From the NCBI RefSeq assembly GCF_006715865.1, contig NZ_VFOA01000001.1, positions 4,030,001 to 4,094,000 on the forward strand: a stretch of 64,000 nt of DNA, written 5' to 3'. Under the pieces are notes generated by a model that ran no database searches, was not told the DNA's origin, and saw only the letters and a program-made list of their open reading frames with translations. Position numbers and translations under genes: made by a program. Shown one piece after another: positions 1 through 10,646 of the stretch. This stretch comes from Cellulomonas sp. SLBN-39. Its GTDB lineage: Bacteria > Actinomycetota > Actinomycetes > Actinomycetales > Cellulomonadaceae. Each line of letters starts with the position of its first letter. The first letter of the stretch is position 1.

Positions 1-903
1 GAGGCCGATGGCGATGGCGCCCCACGTGTCGACGGCCGCGGCCGCCGGGGTGATGGCGACGAGGCCCGCGACGACGCCCGACGCGGCACCCAGCGACGTG
101 GCGTGCCCGTCGCGCAGCTTCTCCGTGCCGATCCAGGCGAGCAGCGCGACGGCCGTGGCGACCGTGGTGTTGATCCAGGCGCGTCCCGCCGTGCCGTCCG
201 CCGCGAACTCGGAGCCGGCGTTGAAGCCGAACCAGCCGAACCACAGGAGCGCGGCACCGAGCATGACGAAGGGCAGGTTGTGCGGGCGCATCGCCTCGGT
301 GCCGAAGCCCTTGCGCTTGCCGGCGACGACCGCCAGCACGAGACCGGCGATGCCGGCGTTGATGTGGACCACGGTGCCGCCGGCGAAGTCGATCGGGATC
401 GGGAGCGAGTCCGCGAGGAGGTATCCGGTACCGAGGACGCCACCGCCCCAGACCATGTGGGCCATCGGGATGTACACCACCGTGACCCACACGGCGGCGA
501 AGACCAGCCACGTGCCGTACTTCAGACGGTCGGCCACCGCGCCGGAGATCAGCGCCACCGTGATCACGGCGAACGTGAGCTGGAAGCCCGCCGCCACGAG
601 GAACGGGACACCGGTCGCCGCCATGAGGCTCTGGTCGTCCGTCGCGCCCTGCAGGCCGAGGAAGTCGAGCGGGTTCCCGATGAACCCGCCGATGTCCGTG
701 CCGAAGGTCGCCGAGTAGCCGTACACGACCCAGATGACGGAGACGATGCCGAGGGCACCGAAGCTCATCATCATCATGTTCAGGACGCTCTTGCCGCGCA
801 CCATGCCGCCGTAGAAGAACGCCAGCGCCGGCGTCATCAGCAGCACGAGGGACGCGGCGAAGATGATGAACGCCGTGTTCCCGCTGTCGAGTTCGAATGC
901 CAT
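1..903 (-). CDS. amt: Ammonium transporter Amt/AmtB (3' end beyond window)
   Basis: Inner-membrane ammonium channel; the 301 codons visible give the N-terminal two thirds. The reading frame starts at ATG 903 behind GGAGAGG, and runs off the left edge without a stop. Seen: an N-terminal helix with LVLLMTPALAFFYGGMVRGK, which is the Amt signature start, then MAHMVWGGG with the conserved pore tryptophan, DFAGGTVVHINAG with the pore histidine, and LLWFGWFGFNAGSE. Family knowledge: Amt trimers conduct NH3/NH4+ and are usually co-encoded with the PII protein GlnK, which would lie outside the window. The gene follows ftsY on the same strand, but a hairpin sits after ftsY and a candidate GlnR-type site lies 87-133 nt upstream, so it probably has its own nitrogen-regulated promoter. 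Confidence 0.95.
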   Translation of the reverse strand, partial: MAFELDSGNTAFIIFAASLVLLMTPALAFFYGGMVRGKSVLNMMMMSFGALGIVSVIWVVYGYSATFGTDIGGFIGNPLDFLGLQGATDDQSLMAATGVPFLVAAGFQLTFAVITVALISGAVADRLKYGTWLVFAAVWVTVVYIPMAHMVWGGGVLGTGYLLADSLPIPIDFAGGTVVHINAGIAGLVLAVVAGKRKGFGTEAMRPHNLPFVMLGAALLWFGWFGFNAGSEFAADGTAGRAWINTTVATAVALLAWIGTEKLRDGHATSLGAASGVVAGLVAITPAAAAVDTWGAIAIGL

Positions 904-989
904 GGAGTTCGCCTCTCCCCTCGCCAGCCTGGGGGTGGCTGGTCGCGGACCACGGTGGTGGAGGCGGGTTTCGGTGGCGCGCTCGTCCG

Positions 990-1036
990 GTTACCGCGAC
1001 GTGACAAGCACCGGGCCGGTGTAAACGTTCTGTTTC
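990..1036 (-). promoter_or_regulatory. Candidate GlnR-type nitrogen-control box upstream of amt
   Basis: Two pairs of half-sites with 6-nt spacers: plus strand GTTAC-n6-GTGAC at 990-1005 and GTAAA-n6-GTTTC at 1021-1036. Read on the amt strand these give GAAAC-n6-TTTAC and GTCAC-n6-GTAAC, close to the actinobacterial GlnR pattern of alternating GTnAC and GAAAC half-sites spaced 6 nt apart. It lies 87-133 nt upstream of the amt start, a normal place for an activator. The match is by eye only. Confidence 0.4.
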
Positions 1037-1041
1037 GACCA

Positions 1042-1073
1042 GGGCGGATGTCCGAGTCCTGGGACACCCGCCC
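1042..1073 (-). terminator. Hairpin terminator after ftsY
   Basis: Inverted repeat of 12 nt (1042-1053 and 1062-1073) with one G-U wobble and an 8-nt loop, starting 12 nt beyond the ftsY stop on the transcribed minus strand. No U-tract follows, which is common for actinobacterial terminators. It separates ftsY from amt. Confidence 0.55.
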
Positions 1074-1084
1074 CGGCGCGTGCC

Positions 1085-2299
1085 TCAGTCGCCGAGCAGG
1101 CCGTCGACGAACGCCTCGGGGTCGAAGGGCGCCAGGTCGTCCGGCCCCTCGCCGAGGCCGACGAGCTTGACGGGCACCCCGAGCTCGCGCTGCACGGCCA
1201 CGACGATGCCGCCCTTGGCGGTGCCGTCGAGCTTCGTCAGGACGATGCCCGTGACGCCCGCGACCTCGCCGAACACGCGCGCCTGCTGCAGCCCGTTCTG
1301 GCCGGTCGTCGCGTCGAGGACGAGCAGGACCTCCGACAGCGGGGCCTCGCGGGTGATGACGCGCGTGATCTTGCCGAGCTCGTCCATGAGGCCGGTCTTG
1401 TTCTGCAGGCGGCCGGCGGTGTCGACGAGCACGACGTCCGCCCCGTCGGCCCGCCCGGCCTTCACGGCGTCGAACGCGACGGCCGCGGGGTCGGCGCCGT
1501 CGCGGTCCGAGCGGACCGTGCGCACGCCCACGCGCGAGCCCCACGTCTGCAGCTGGTCGGCCGCGGCCGCGCGGAACGTGTCCGCGGCACCCAGCACCAC
1601 GGTGCTGCCGTCCGCCACCAGCACGCGCGCGAGCTTGCCGACCGTCGTGGTCTTGCCGGTGCCGTTCACGCCGACGACCATGACGACGGCAGGCACCCGG
1701 GACCCGTCCTCCGCCGTGCCGGGCGCGGTGCGCAGGCCCCGGTCCAGCGCGGGGTCGACGAGGGCGAGCAGCTGCTCGCGCAGCACGGCGCGGGCCTGCG
1801 TGCCGTCCTGGATCCCGTCGACGCGCACGCGGGTGCGCAGCGCCGCCATGAGCTCGTCGGTCGGGCCCGCACCGATGTCGGCGAGCAGCAGGGTCTCCTC
1901 CAGCTCGTCCCAGTCGTCCTCGCCGAGGTGGTCGCGCGAGAGGACCGTGAGGAGGCGGGCGCCGAGCGGGGAGCCGGAGCGGGCCAGCCGCTCGCGCAGC
2001 CGACGCAACCGCCCGGCCGTGGGGGCGGGGGTGTCGAGCGGCGGGGCCGTGACCGCGTCCGCGGCGACGGGCGACGGGATCGTCTCGGCCGCGGCGGCGG
2101 TCGGCTCGACGGCGACGTCGGGCGGGACGACCGTGGCGGTGGCGTCCGGTGCGGCGGTGCCCGCGGTGGTCGTGCCGGTGGACCCGTCGGCCGGGGGCCG
2201 GGTCGCGGCGCCCCGGCGTCGGACGACGACGGCGGCCACGGCGCCGGCGACGACCACGGGGGCGCCGATGAGGACGGGGAGGAGGTCGGTGAGATCCAC
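1085..2299 (-). CDS. ftsY: Signal recognition particle receptor FtsY
   Basis: SRP receptor GTPase that docks ribosome-SRP complexes at the membrane; 404 aa. Seen: a short N-terminal hydrophobic segment (about residues 5-26) ending in VVVRRRG, a low-complexity Ala/Pro/Thr linker, then the NG domain with P-loop GVNGTGKTTTVGKLA, DTFRAAAADQL, DTAGRLQNK and TKLDGTAKGG. The C-terminus VGLGEGPDDLAPFDPEAF is the family ending. The short actinobacterial A-domain carries its own membrane anchor instead of the long acidic E. coli domain. It is the last gene of the smc-small membrane protein-ftsY run; smc and ftsY adjacency is widely conserved in Gram-positive bacteria. Confidence 0.97.
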   Translation of the reverse strand: MDLTDLLPVLIGAPVVVAGAVAAVVVRRRGAATRPPADGSTGTTTAGTAAPDATATVVPPDVAVEPTAAAAETIPSPVAADAVTAPPLDTPAPTAGRLRRLRERLARSGSPLGARLLTVLSRDHLGEDDWDELEETLLLADIGAGPTDELMAALRTRVRVDGIQDGTQARAVLREQLLALVDPALDRGLRTAPGTAEDGSRVPAVVMVVGVNGTGKTTTVGKLARVLVADGSTVVLGAADTFRAAAADQLQTWGSRVGVRTVRSDRDGADPAAVAFDAVKAGRADGADVVLVDTAGRLQNKTGLMDELGKITRVITREAPLSEVLLVLDATTGQNGLQQARVFGEVAGVTGIVLTKLDGTAKGGIVVAVQRELGVPVKLVGLGEGPDDLAPFDPEAFVDGLLGD

Positions 2300-2373
2300 G
2301 GCGTCAGTCTGTCAGGACGTCGGGGGGCGGGCCTCGGCGACGCGGCGGCACGCTCCCCGCAGGGCCGCCGTCG

Positions 2374-2781
2374 TCAGGCGGAGCGGCGGGCGCGCAGCGG
2401 GCGGACCGCGCGGTCGCGGGCGCGCTGCAGGTCGTCGGCGAGCTCGTCGACGTTGAGGTACGCGTCGCCCACCTCGGCGGTCTCGCGCAGGAACTGCGCG
2501 AGGGACAGGTCCACGGGCTCGACGGCCGCGGCCCGGGCGGCGTCGAGCTGGTCGGCGTCGGGGTGGCGGCGCGAGCGCCAGCCCCGCCGGAACGACTCCC
2601 ACGCGGAGCCGTCGCCGCCGGGCGTCGCCGCGGTGCTGGCGAGCAGGACGACGCCGGCGGCGGCGAGGAGGGCGAGCACGATGACGACGAGGACGACGAC
2701 CACGGGTCCAGTGTCATCCCACGACCGGGTGGACGCCGCTGCCGACGCGCGGTCCACGGGCCGCGACCACGACACCTTCAC
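2374..2781 (-). CDS. Small membrane-anchored protein between smc and ftsY
   Basis: Up to 135 aa from GTG 2781, or 109 aa from GTG 2703 just before the hydrophobic helix; the shorter start looks more natural for a protein beginning with its membrane anchor, but neither has a strong ribosome site. Seen: one strongly hydrophobic segment (VVVVLVVIVLALLAAAGVVL) followed by a charged cytoplasmic tail with many Arg and Asp residues and a likely amphipathic helix (SLAQFLRETAEVGDAYLNVD). Function unknown. It lies 29 nt after smc and 74 nt before ftsY and is probably co-transcribed with both. No catalytic motif is visible. Confidence 0.7.
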   Translation of the reverse strand: MKVSWSRPVDRASAAASTRSWDDTGPVVVVLVVIVLALLAAAGVVLLASTAATPGGDGSAWESFRRGWRSRRHPDADQLDAARAAAVEPVDLSLAQFLRETAEVGDAYLNVDELADDLQRARDRAVRPLRARRSA

Positions 2782-2810
2782 AGAACGTCGCCCGGGCGGC
2801 CCAGCGACCG

Positions 2811-5800
2811 TCAGACGGCGGCGTCCTCCCGCAGACGCTGGCTGATGACCGTGGTCACACCGTCGCCGCGCATGGTGACGCCGTAGAGCGCGTCGGCGAT
2901 CTCCATGGTGCGCTTCTGGTGCGTGACGACGATGAGCTGGGAGTCGTCCTGGAGCTCGCGGAAGATCTCCAGCAGACGCCCGAGGTTCGCGTCGTCGAGG
3001 GCCGCCTCGACCTCGTCCATGACGTAGAAGGGGCTGGGGCGGGCCTTGAAGATGGCGACGAGCAGCGCCACGGCCGTCAGCGACCGCTCGCCGCCGGAGA
3101 GCAGCGACAGCCGCTTGACCTTCTTGCCGGCCGGGCGCGCCTCCACCTCGATGCCCGTGGTCAGCATGTCGTCGGGGTCGGTGAGCACGAGGCGCCCCTC
3201 CCCGCCGGGGAACAGCCGCGGGAACACCACGTCGAACGCGGCGGCGGTGTCGCGGTACGCCTCGCTGAACACCTGCTCGACGCGCTCGTCGATGTCCTTG
3301 ACGATCTGCAGCAGGTCGGTGCGGGACTTCTTCAGGTCCGCGAGCTGGTCGACGAGGAAGCGGTGCCGCTCCTCCAGCGCCGCGAACTCCTCCAGGGCCA
3401 GGGGGTTGACGCGGCCGAGCTGCGACAGGGCCCGCTCCGCGGCCTTCAGGCGCTTCTCCTGCTCCGCACGCACGTACGGGACGGCCCGGGGCGCGTCCTC
3501 GTCGGCCGGCGGCGGCACCAGCGGCACCGGGCGGTCGGGGCCGTACTCCTCGAGCAGCACGGCGGGGTCGATGCCGAGGTCCTCGACCGACCGCTGCTCG
3601 AGCTGCTCGATGCGCAGCCGCTGCTGCGTGCGGGCCATCTCGTCGCGGTGCGCGACGTCCGTGAGCTCGGCCAGGTCGCGGGCGAGCGCGTCGACCTGCC
3701 CGCGGACCGTCGTCAGGTCCCGGTCGCGCTCGGCGCGCGCGGCCTCGGCGGCGTCGCGCTCGTCCGCGGCGTGCCGCAGCGCCACGTCGAGCAGCGCGAC
3801 CACGTGCACGGCCGCGGCGTGCACGGCCCCCGCGACGGACGCCTGCCGGGCCCGGGCCCGCTCGCGGGCCGCGGCCCGCTCGCGCGCGGCGCGCTCGGCC
3901 GCTGCCGCCCGCTCCAGGCTCTCGGCGCGGCCCGACAGCGCCCGGGCCCGCTCCTCGGCCGTGCGCAGCGTCAGGCGGGCCTCGGTCTCACGGGCGCGGG
4001 CCGTGGTCGCCCCGGTCGCCGCCTCGTCCCGACCGGCCGTGGCCTGCGCGATCGCCGCCTCGGAGTCCTCCGGCTGCTCCTGCACCGCCGCCAGCCGCGC
4101 CGTCAGCTCCGCCAGGGCGGCGTGGTCCTCGGCGAGCGCGCGGCCCGCCGTCTCGAGCGAGCGCTCGACCCGCTCGGCCTCCGCACCCGCGGCCCGTGCG
4201 GCCGAGCCCAGCTGCCCGAGCTGCTCGGCGACCGCGGCGAGCGCCGCGTCGGACTCGTGCAGGCGGTCCAGGGCGGCCTCGACACGGGCCACGGCTGCGG
4301 CGCGGGCCTCCTGCGCGGCGGCCAGCGCGAACCGCAGGCGCTCCGCCTCCGCGCCCGCACGCGCACCGGTCTCCCGTGCCGTCTCCAGGGCGGCCTGCAG
4401 GTGCAGGGCGCTCGGTGCCGTCGCGGACCCGCCCGACGCCCGCACCTGCGACAGCACGTCCCCCGTGCGGGTGGCCACCACGAGCCGCGGGTGCGCCGCC
4501 ACCAACGGGCGGGCCGCGGCCAGGTCGTCGACCACCACGACGTCGGCGAGCAGCGCGTGCACCGCGTCGCGCACCGACGGCGGCGCCTGCACGAGGTCCA
4601 CGGCCCGGTCGACGCCGGGCGGCAGCGGCACGTCCGACGCGCCCGCCCCGCTCGCGACGAGCATCGTCGCCCGGCCCGCGTCCTCCGTGCGCAGGTACCG
4701 GATCGCGTCCACCGCGGCGTCGACGGACTCCACCGCCACGGCGTCGGCGAGCGCCCCGAGCGCCGCCACCACCGCGTCCTCGTCCCGTGTGTCGACCTGC
4801 AGGAGCGCCGCGACGGACCCGACCGTGCCGGGCAGCCCGTCGGCCGCGAGCAGCGCGCCCGCGCCGTCCTTGCGGGTCAGCGACAGCTCGAGGGTCTCGA
4901 CGCGAGACGCCTGCTGGTCGCGCTCGCGCTCGGCCGCGCGCAGCCGGTCCTGCAGGTCCTGCACGGACGCGGTCGCGGCGTCGAGCTGCTCGGCGGCCGC
5001 CTCGTGCTCCGCGTCGAGGCCCTCCTCCCCCTCCTCCACACCGGCCACCTGGGACTCCAGGGCCGCGAACCGGCTCGTCGCGTCCTGCGCGCGCTCCTGC
5101 GCGGCCGCCAGCTGCTCCCGCAGGCGACCGATCTCGCCCTCGGTGGCCTCGACGCGGCTGCGACGCGCGGCGACCTGCCCGGCCAGACGGGCGACACCCT
5201 CCCGACGGTCGGCGGCGGTGCGCTGCAGGTCGGCCAGGGCCCGCTCGGCCCCCTGGGCGGCCGTCTCGGCGTCCTGGCGGGCGGTCGTCGCGGCGGCCAC
5301 CGCGGCGCGCGCGACCTCGACCTCGGCCGCCAGCTCGGCCTCCGCCCTGCGCACCCGCTCCGCCTGCGCCTCGAGGTCGCGCGGTTCCTGCCCGGACGTG
5401 CGCTCGGCCACCGCCGAGCCGAGCAGCCGCACCCGGTCCGCCGCCAGGGACGCCGTGCCGCGCAGCCGCTCACGCAGCGCCGACAGCTGGTACCAGACGT
5501 CCGACGCCTCGCTCACGGCCGGCGCGGCCTCCGCCGCCGCCTGCTCCAGGCCCGCGAGCCGCGCCCGGGCGGCGGCGAGGTCGGCCTCGACCTGCTCGCG
5601 GCGCACCCGCAGCGCGGACTCGTCGGCGATCTCCTGCTCCAGCGCGGCCATGAGCTGGGCCAGGTCGTCGGCGAGCAGCCGCGCCCGGGCGTCCCGCAGG
5701 TCGGTCTGCACCACCGCCGCCTTGCGCGCGACCTCGGCCTGCCGGCCCAGCGGTCCGAGCTGGCGGCGGATCTCCGTGGTCAGGTCGGCCAGGCGCGTGA

Positions 5801-6362
5801 GGTTGCCCTGCATCGCGTCGAGCTTGCGCAGGGCCTTCTCCTTGCGCTTGCGGTGCTTGAGGACGCCCGCGGCCTCCTCGACGAAGCCGCGCCGCTCCTC
5901 CGGCGTCGCGCGCAGCACCGCGTCGAGCTGCCCCTGCCCGACGATCACGTGCATCTCGCGGCCCAGGCCGGAGTCCGACAGCAGGTCCTGGATGTCGAGC
6001 AGCCGGCAGCCCTGGCCGTTGATCGCGTACTCCGACCCGCCGTTGCGGAACAGCGTGCGCGAGATCGTCACCTCGGAGTACTCGATCGGCAGCGCCCCGT
6101 CGGTGTTGTCGATCGTCAACGACACCTCGGCGCGGCCCAGCGGCGGGCGGCCGGACGTGCCGGCGAAGATGACGTCCTCCATCTTGCCGCCGCGCAGCGA
6201 CTTCGCGCCCTGCTCCCCCATCACCCACGCCAGCGCGTCGACCACGTTGGACTTGCCCGAGCCGTTCGGGCCGACGACGCAGGTGATGCCGGGCTCGAAG
6301 CTCAGCGTCGTCGCCGACGCGAACGACTTGAACCCGCGCAGCGTGAGCGTCTTGAGGTGCAC
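2811..6362 (-). CDS. smc: Chromosome segregation ATPase Smc
   Basis: Structural maintenance of chromosomes protein, 1183 aa, the usual length. It organises and segregates the nucleoid together with ScpA/ScpB. Seen: N-terminal ATPase half with Walker A GPNGSGKS at about residues 31-38 and the Q-loop VMGEQGAKSLRGGKMEDVIF; a long Ala/Glu/Arg-rich coiled coil; a hinge near residues 510-640 (GTVGSVAALLQV onward); a second coiled coil; then the C-terminal ATPase half with signature LSGGERSLTAVALLVAI and Walker B FYVMDEVEAALDDANL. ATG 6362 opens directly with the family start MHLKTLTLRGFKSF. It heads the smc-ftsY operon. Confidence 0.98.
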   Translation of the reverse strand: MHLKTLTLRGFKSFASATTLSFEPGITCVVGPNGSGKSNVVDALAWVMGEQGAKSLRGGKMEDVIFAGTSGRPPLGRAEVSLTIDNTDGALPIEYSEVTISRTLFRNGGSEYAINGQGCRLLDIQDLLSDSGLGREMHVIVGQGQLDAVLRATPEERRGFVEEAAGVLKHRKRKEKALRKLDAMQGNLTRLADLTTEIRRQLGPLGRQAEVARKAAVVQTDLRDARARLLADDLAQLMAALEQEIADESALRVRREQVEADLAAARARLAGLEQAAAEAAPAVSEASDVWYQLSALRERLRGTASLAADRVRLLGSAVAERTSGQEPRDLEAQAERVRRAEAELAAEVEVARAAVAAATTARQDAETAAQGAERALADLQRTAADRREGVARLAGQVAARRSRVEATEGEIGRLREQLAAAQERAQDATSRFAALESQVAGVEEGEEGLDAEHEAAAEQLDAATASVQDLQDRLRAAERERDQQASRVETLELSLTRKDGAGALLAADGLPGTVGSVAALLQVDTRDEDAVVAALGALADAVAVESVDAAVDAIRYLRTEDAGRATMLVASGAGASDVPLPPGVDRAVDLVQAPPSVRDAVHALLADVVVVDDLAAARPLVAAHPRLVVATRTGDVLSQVRASGGSATAPSALHLQAALETARETGARAGAEAERLRFALAAAQEARAAAVARVEAALDRLHESDAALAAVAEQLGQLGSAARAAGAEAERVERSLETAGRALAEDHAALAELTARLAAVQEQPEDSEAAIAQATAGRDEAATGATTARARETEARLTLRTAEERARALSGRAESLERAAAAERAARERAAARERARARQASVAGAVHAAAVHVVALLDVALRHAADERDAAEAARAERDRDLTTVRGQVDALARDLAELTDVAHRDEMARTQQRLRIEQLEQRSVEDLGIDPAVLLEEYGPDRPVPLVPPPADEDAPRAVPYVRAEQEKRLKAAERALSQLGRVNPLALEEFAALEERHRFLVDQLADLKKSRTDLLQIVKDIDERVEQVFSEAYRDTAAAFDVVFPRLFPGGEGRLVLTDPDDMLTTGIEVEARPAGKKVKRLSLLSGGERSLTAVALLVAIFKARPSPFYVMDEVEAALDDANLGRLLEIFRELQDDSQLIVVTHQKRTMEIADALYGVTMRGDGVTTVISQRLREDAAV

Positions 6363-6384
6363 GGGGGCAGCCTAGGCAACGCGA

Positions 6385-6452
6385 GGGCCCGCACCGCGCA
6401 CGCCCCGCGGTGCGAGGACGGCGCCGTGCGGGCCCGTCGGCGCACGTGCGCC
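6385..6452 (-). terminator. GC-rich palindromes after ndk
   Basis: Two structures occupy the 124-nt gap between ndk and smc: a perfect 14-nt palindrome at 6439-6452, starting 35 nt after the ndk stop, and a 10-bp perfect inverted repeat (GGGCCCGCAC at 6385-6394 with its complement at 6426-6435). No U-tract is present. They may end ndk transcription or lie in the smc leader. Confidence 0.4.
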
Positions 6453-6486
6453 GTCGGCCGGGTGGTCCGGCCGGTCGTGCGGACGG

Positions 6487-6921
6487 TCAGAGCGCGGGGA
6501 ACCAGAGCCCGATCTCGCGGGCCGCGGACTCCTCCCCGTCCGAGCCGTGGACGATGTTCTCGATGAGCTTGGTGCCCCAGTCGCGGGCCAGGTCGCCGCG
6601 GATGGTGCCGGGGGCGGCGACGGTCGGGTCGGTGGCGCCGGCCAGCGAGCGGAAGCCCTCGATGACGCGGTGGCCCTCGACGACGGCCGCCAGGACCGGG
6701 CCGGAGCGCATGAAGTCGACGAGGGCGCCGACGAACGGCTTGCCCGCGTGCTCGGCGTAGTGCTCGGTGAGCAGCTCGGTGCTCGCGTGGCGCAGCTCGA
6801 CGGCCACGAGCGTGTAGCCCTTGGCCTCGATGCGGCGCAGGACCTCGCCGACGTGACCGCGACGGACCCCGTCGGGCTTGACGAGGACGAGGGTGCGCTG
6901 CGGAAGGGGTGCGTCTGCCAT
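6487..6921 (-). CDS. ndk: Nucleoside diphosphate kinase
   Basis: Transfers the gamma phosphate of ATP to nucleoside diphosphates through a phosphohistidine; cytoplasmic. 144 aa from ATG 6921, preceded at good spacing by AGGGTGA; an upstream in-frame GTG at 6930 would add three residues (MTP) but overlaps that ribosome site. Seen: RTLVLVKPDGVRRG at the start, and the catalytic loop NIVHGSDGEESAAREIGLWF with the active-site histidine. Length is normal. It follows DUF4233 on the same strand after 75 nt; folC-DUF4233-ndk is a conserved actinobacterial order, but here folC lies 12.5 kb away. Confidence 0.97.
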   Translation of the reverse strand: MADAPLPQRTLVLVKPDGVRRGHVGEVLRRIEAKGYTLVAVELRHASTELLTEHYAEHAGKPFVGALVDFMRSGPVLAAVVEGHRVIEGFRSLAGATDPTVAAPGTIRGDLARDWGTKLIENIVHGSDGEESAAREIGLWFPAL

Positions 6922-6996
6922 GGGCGTCACCCTAGCGAAGGCGCCGCGGACCCCGGGCTGGACGGACGTCCGGCCCGGGGGCCGGCCGGGGCCCGG

Positions 6997-7395
6997 TCAG
7001 GCGGTCGGCGGGACCTCGCCGGGGTGCGCCGCGTCGTAGGCCGCGCGCTCGCGGTCGATGCGCGCGCCCAGCCGCAGCGAGACGACCCACAGGACGACGA
7101 ACAGGCCGCCGATGACGTACATCATCGGCACGAGCACACCGAACGCGAGCACCGCGAGCTGGGCGACCGACCCGGCGACGTAGCCGCCGGGCCGGCCGAC
7201 GTAGCCGGAGAGCAGGAGCAGCACGAGCATCGTCACGCCGCCGATCGTCCACACCGTGGCCGGCGGGGCGACCCGCAGCCCGAAGGCCACGAGGGTGGCG
7301 AAGAAGACGAGGACGGCCTCCAGGACCAGCGTCATCTGCGTGAACTGCGGCAGGGCCGGTCGCTTCGCACCGCCGCGGGCGCCGTGCATGCTCAT
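6997..7395 (-). CDS. DUF4233 integral membrane protein
   Basis: 132 aa with four likely membrane helices (MTLVLEAVLVFFATLVAFGL, TVWTIGGVTMLVLLLL, VAQLAVLAFGVLVPMMYVIG, GGLFVVLWVVSLRLG) and a short basic N-terminus. Size, topology and gene context match DUF4233, whose mycobacterial member Rv2446c sits between folC and ndkA. Function unknown. The stop of the MFS exporter gene lies only 9 nt upstream of its start, so it is probably now transcribed from that unit. Its usual partner folC is displaced (see the folC entry). Confidence 0.8.
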   Translation of the reverse strand: MSMHGARGGAKRPALPQFTQMTLVLEAVLVFFATLVAFGLRVAPPATVWTIGGVTMLVLLLLSGYVGRPGGYVAGSVAQLAVLAFGVLVPMMYVIGGLFVVLWVVSLRLGARIDRERAAYDAAHPGEVPPTA

Positions 7396-7404
7396 CGGCC
7401 CAGG

Positions 7405-9824
<2,420 letters not shown>

Positions 9825-9862
9825 GGTCCCGGTCACCCGGGAAAGTTACATCCGCTGCATCT

Positions 9863-9877
9863 TTGCAGTCAATGCAA
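9863..9877 (-). promoter_or_regulatory. Candidate TetR operator and promoter
   Basis: Perfect inverted repeat TTGCA-GTCAA-TGCAA. On the TetR strand it overlaps TTGACT (9872-9867), a good -35 hexamer, with a weak -10 (TAACTT) about 18 nt further. It is in an unusually A/T-rich patch just ahead of the TetR start, so self-repression of the TetR-exporter unit is plausible. Confidence 0.45.
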
Positions 9878-9895
9878 GATTCGGGTGAGGTCCGC

Positions 9896-10618
9896 TCAGA
9901 CCTCGCCGAAGCCCGCCTCGACCTCGCCGACGACCAGCGCCACCGCGTCACCGGCCGCCGCACCACGGGCCACGACCTCGACCGCGTCCCCCGTGACCAG
10001 ACCGAGCTTCATGAGCTCGAGCACGCTCGCGCCGTTGACCCCGTTGATCGTGACCCGGGCGTCCATGGCCGCCAGCCGCCGCGCCAGCACGGCCGCGGGG
10101 CGCGCGTGCAGGCCCAGCGGGTTGCGCAGCACCGCGCGACCGCGCACGGCCCCGTCGAGGTCGGGCTCACCCGCCGCCGGCTCCGGGTCGACCGGGGCCG
10201 GGCCCTGGCCCGAGCCGGCGAACACGGCACCGGCCTGCTGCGCCGACGCGAGCACGCCCGCGAGGTCGCCGCCGCCGTGCGCCGTCACGGCCGCGGCGAC
10301 GGCCCCCTCGACGAACGGTGCGTCCGCGACCCGCACCCGTGCCGCCAGATCCTCGTCCGTCATCTCGAGCACCGCCTCCGTCGTCAGCACCGCCGAGCCC
10401 AGGTCCGCGAGCACCACCACGGACCGCCCGCCGTCGGCAGCGCGACCCAGCGCCTCCTCCACGCGGTCGAAGCTGGTGCCCAGCCCGTCCTCCGTGCCGC
10501 CCGCGGGGACCACCAGGACGCCCGGCGCCATCTGCTCGGCCACGTGCGCCGCCCCCTGCGCGAGCTCGCGCGAGTGCGAGACCAGCACGAGCGCGACGTC
10601 CGCCACCTCGCGCGTCAT
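9896..10618 (-). CDS. dhaM: PTS-dependent dihydroxyacetone kinase phosphotransferase subunit DhaM (EIIA-HPr)
   Basis: Passes phosphate from the PTS to DhaL-bound ADP. 240 aa from ATG 10618 (MTREVADVALVLVSH). Domains: EIIA-mannose-like domain in residues 1-130 with LVLVSHSRELAQGA carrying the phospho-acceptor histidine near residue 15; Ala/Pro linker; HPr domain from about residue 160 with NPLGLHARPAAVLARRL carrying the HPr histidine. There is no C-terminal enzyme I domain, so it depends on external PTS enzyme I, as short DhaM forms do. It is the last gene of dhaK-dhaL-dhaM, 28 nt after dhaL. Confidence 0.93.
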   Translation of the reverse strand: MTREVADVALVLVSHSRELAQGAAHVAEQMAPGVLVVPAGGTEDGLGTSFDRVEEALGRAADGGRSVVVLADLGSAVLTTEAVLEMTDEDLAARVRVADAPFVEGAVAAAVTAHGGGDLAGVLASAQQAGAVFAGSGQGPAPVDPEPAAGEPDLDGAVRGRAVLRNPLGLHARPAAVLARRLAAMDARVTINGVNGASVLELMKLGLVTGDAVEVVARGAAAGDAVALVVGEVEAGFGEV

Positions 10619-10646
10619 CGCCGACCAGCCGTCGGCCGGAGCTCGG

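Noticed and set aside
2919-6566. Very long plus-strand open frame opposite smc, and another at 3046-6375
   Set aside because: Antisense frames of a GC-rich gene stay open by codon bias. Their proteins are low-complexity Arg/Ala/Gly, while smc on the other strand is a full, motif-complete protein.
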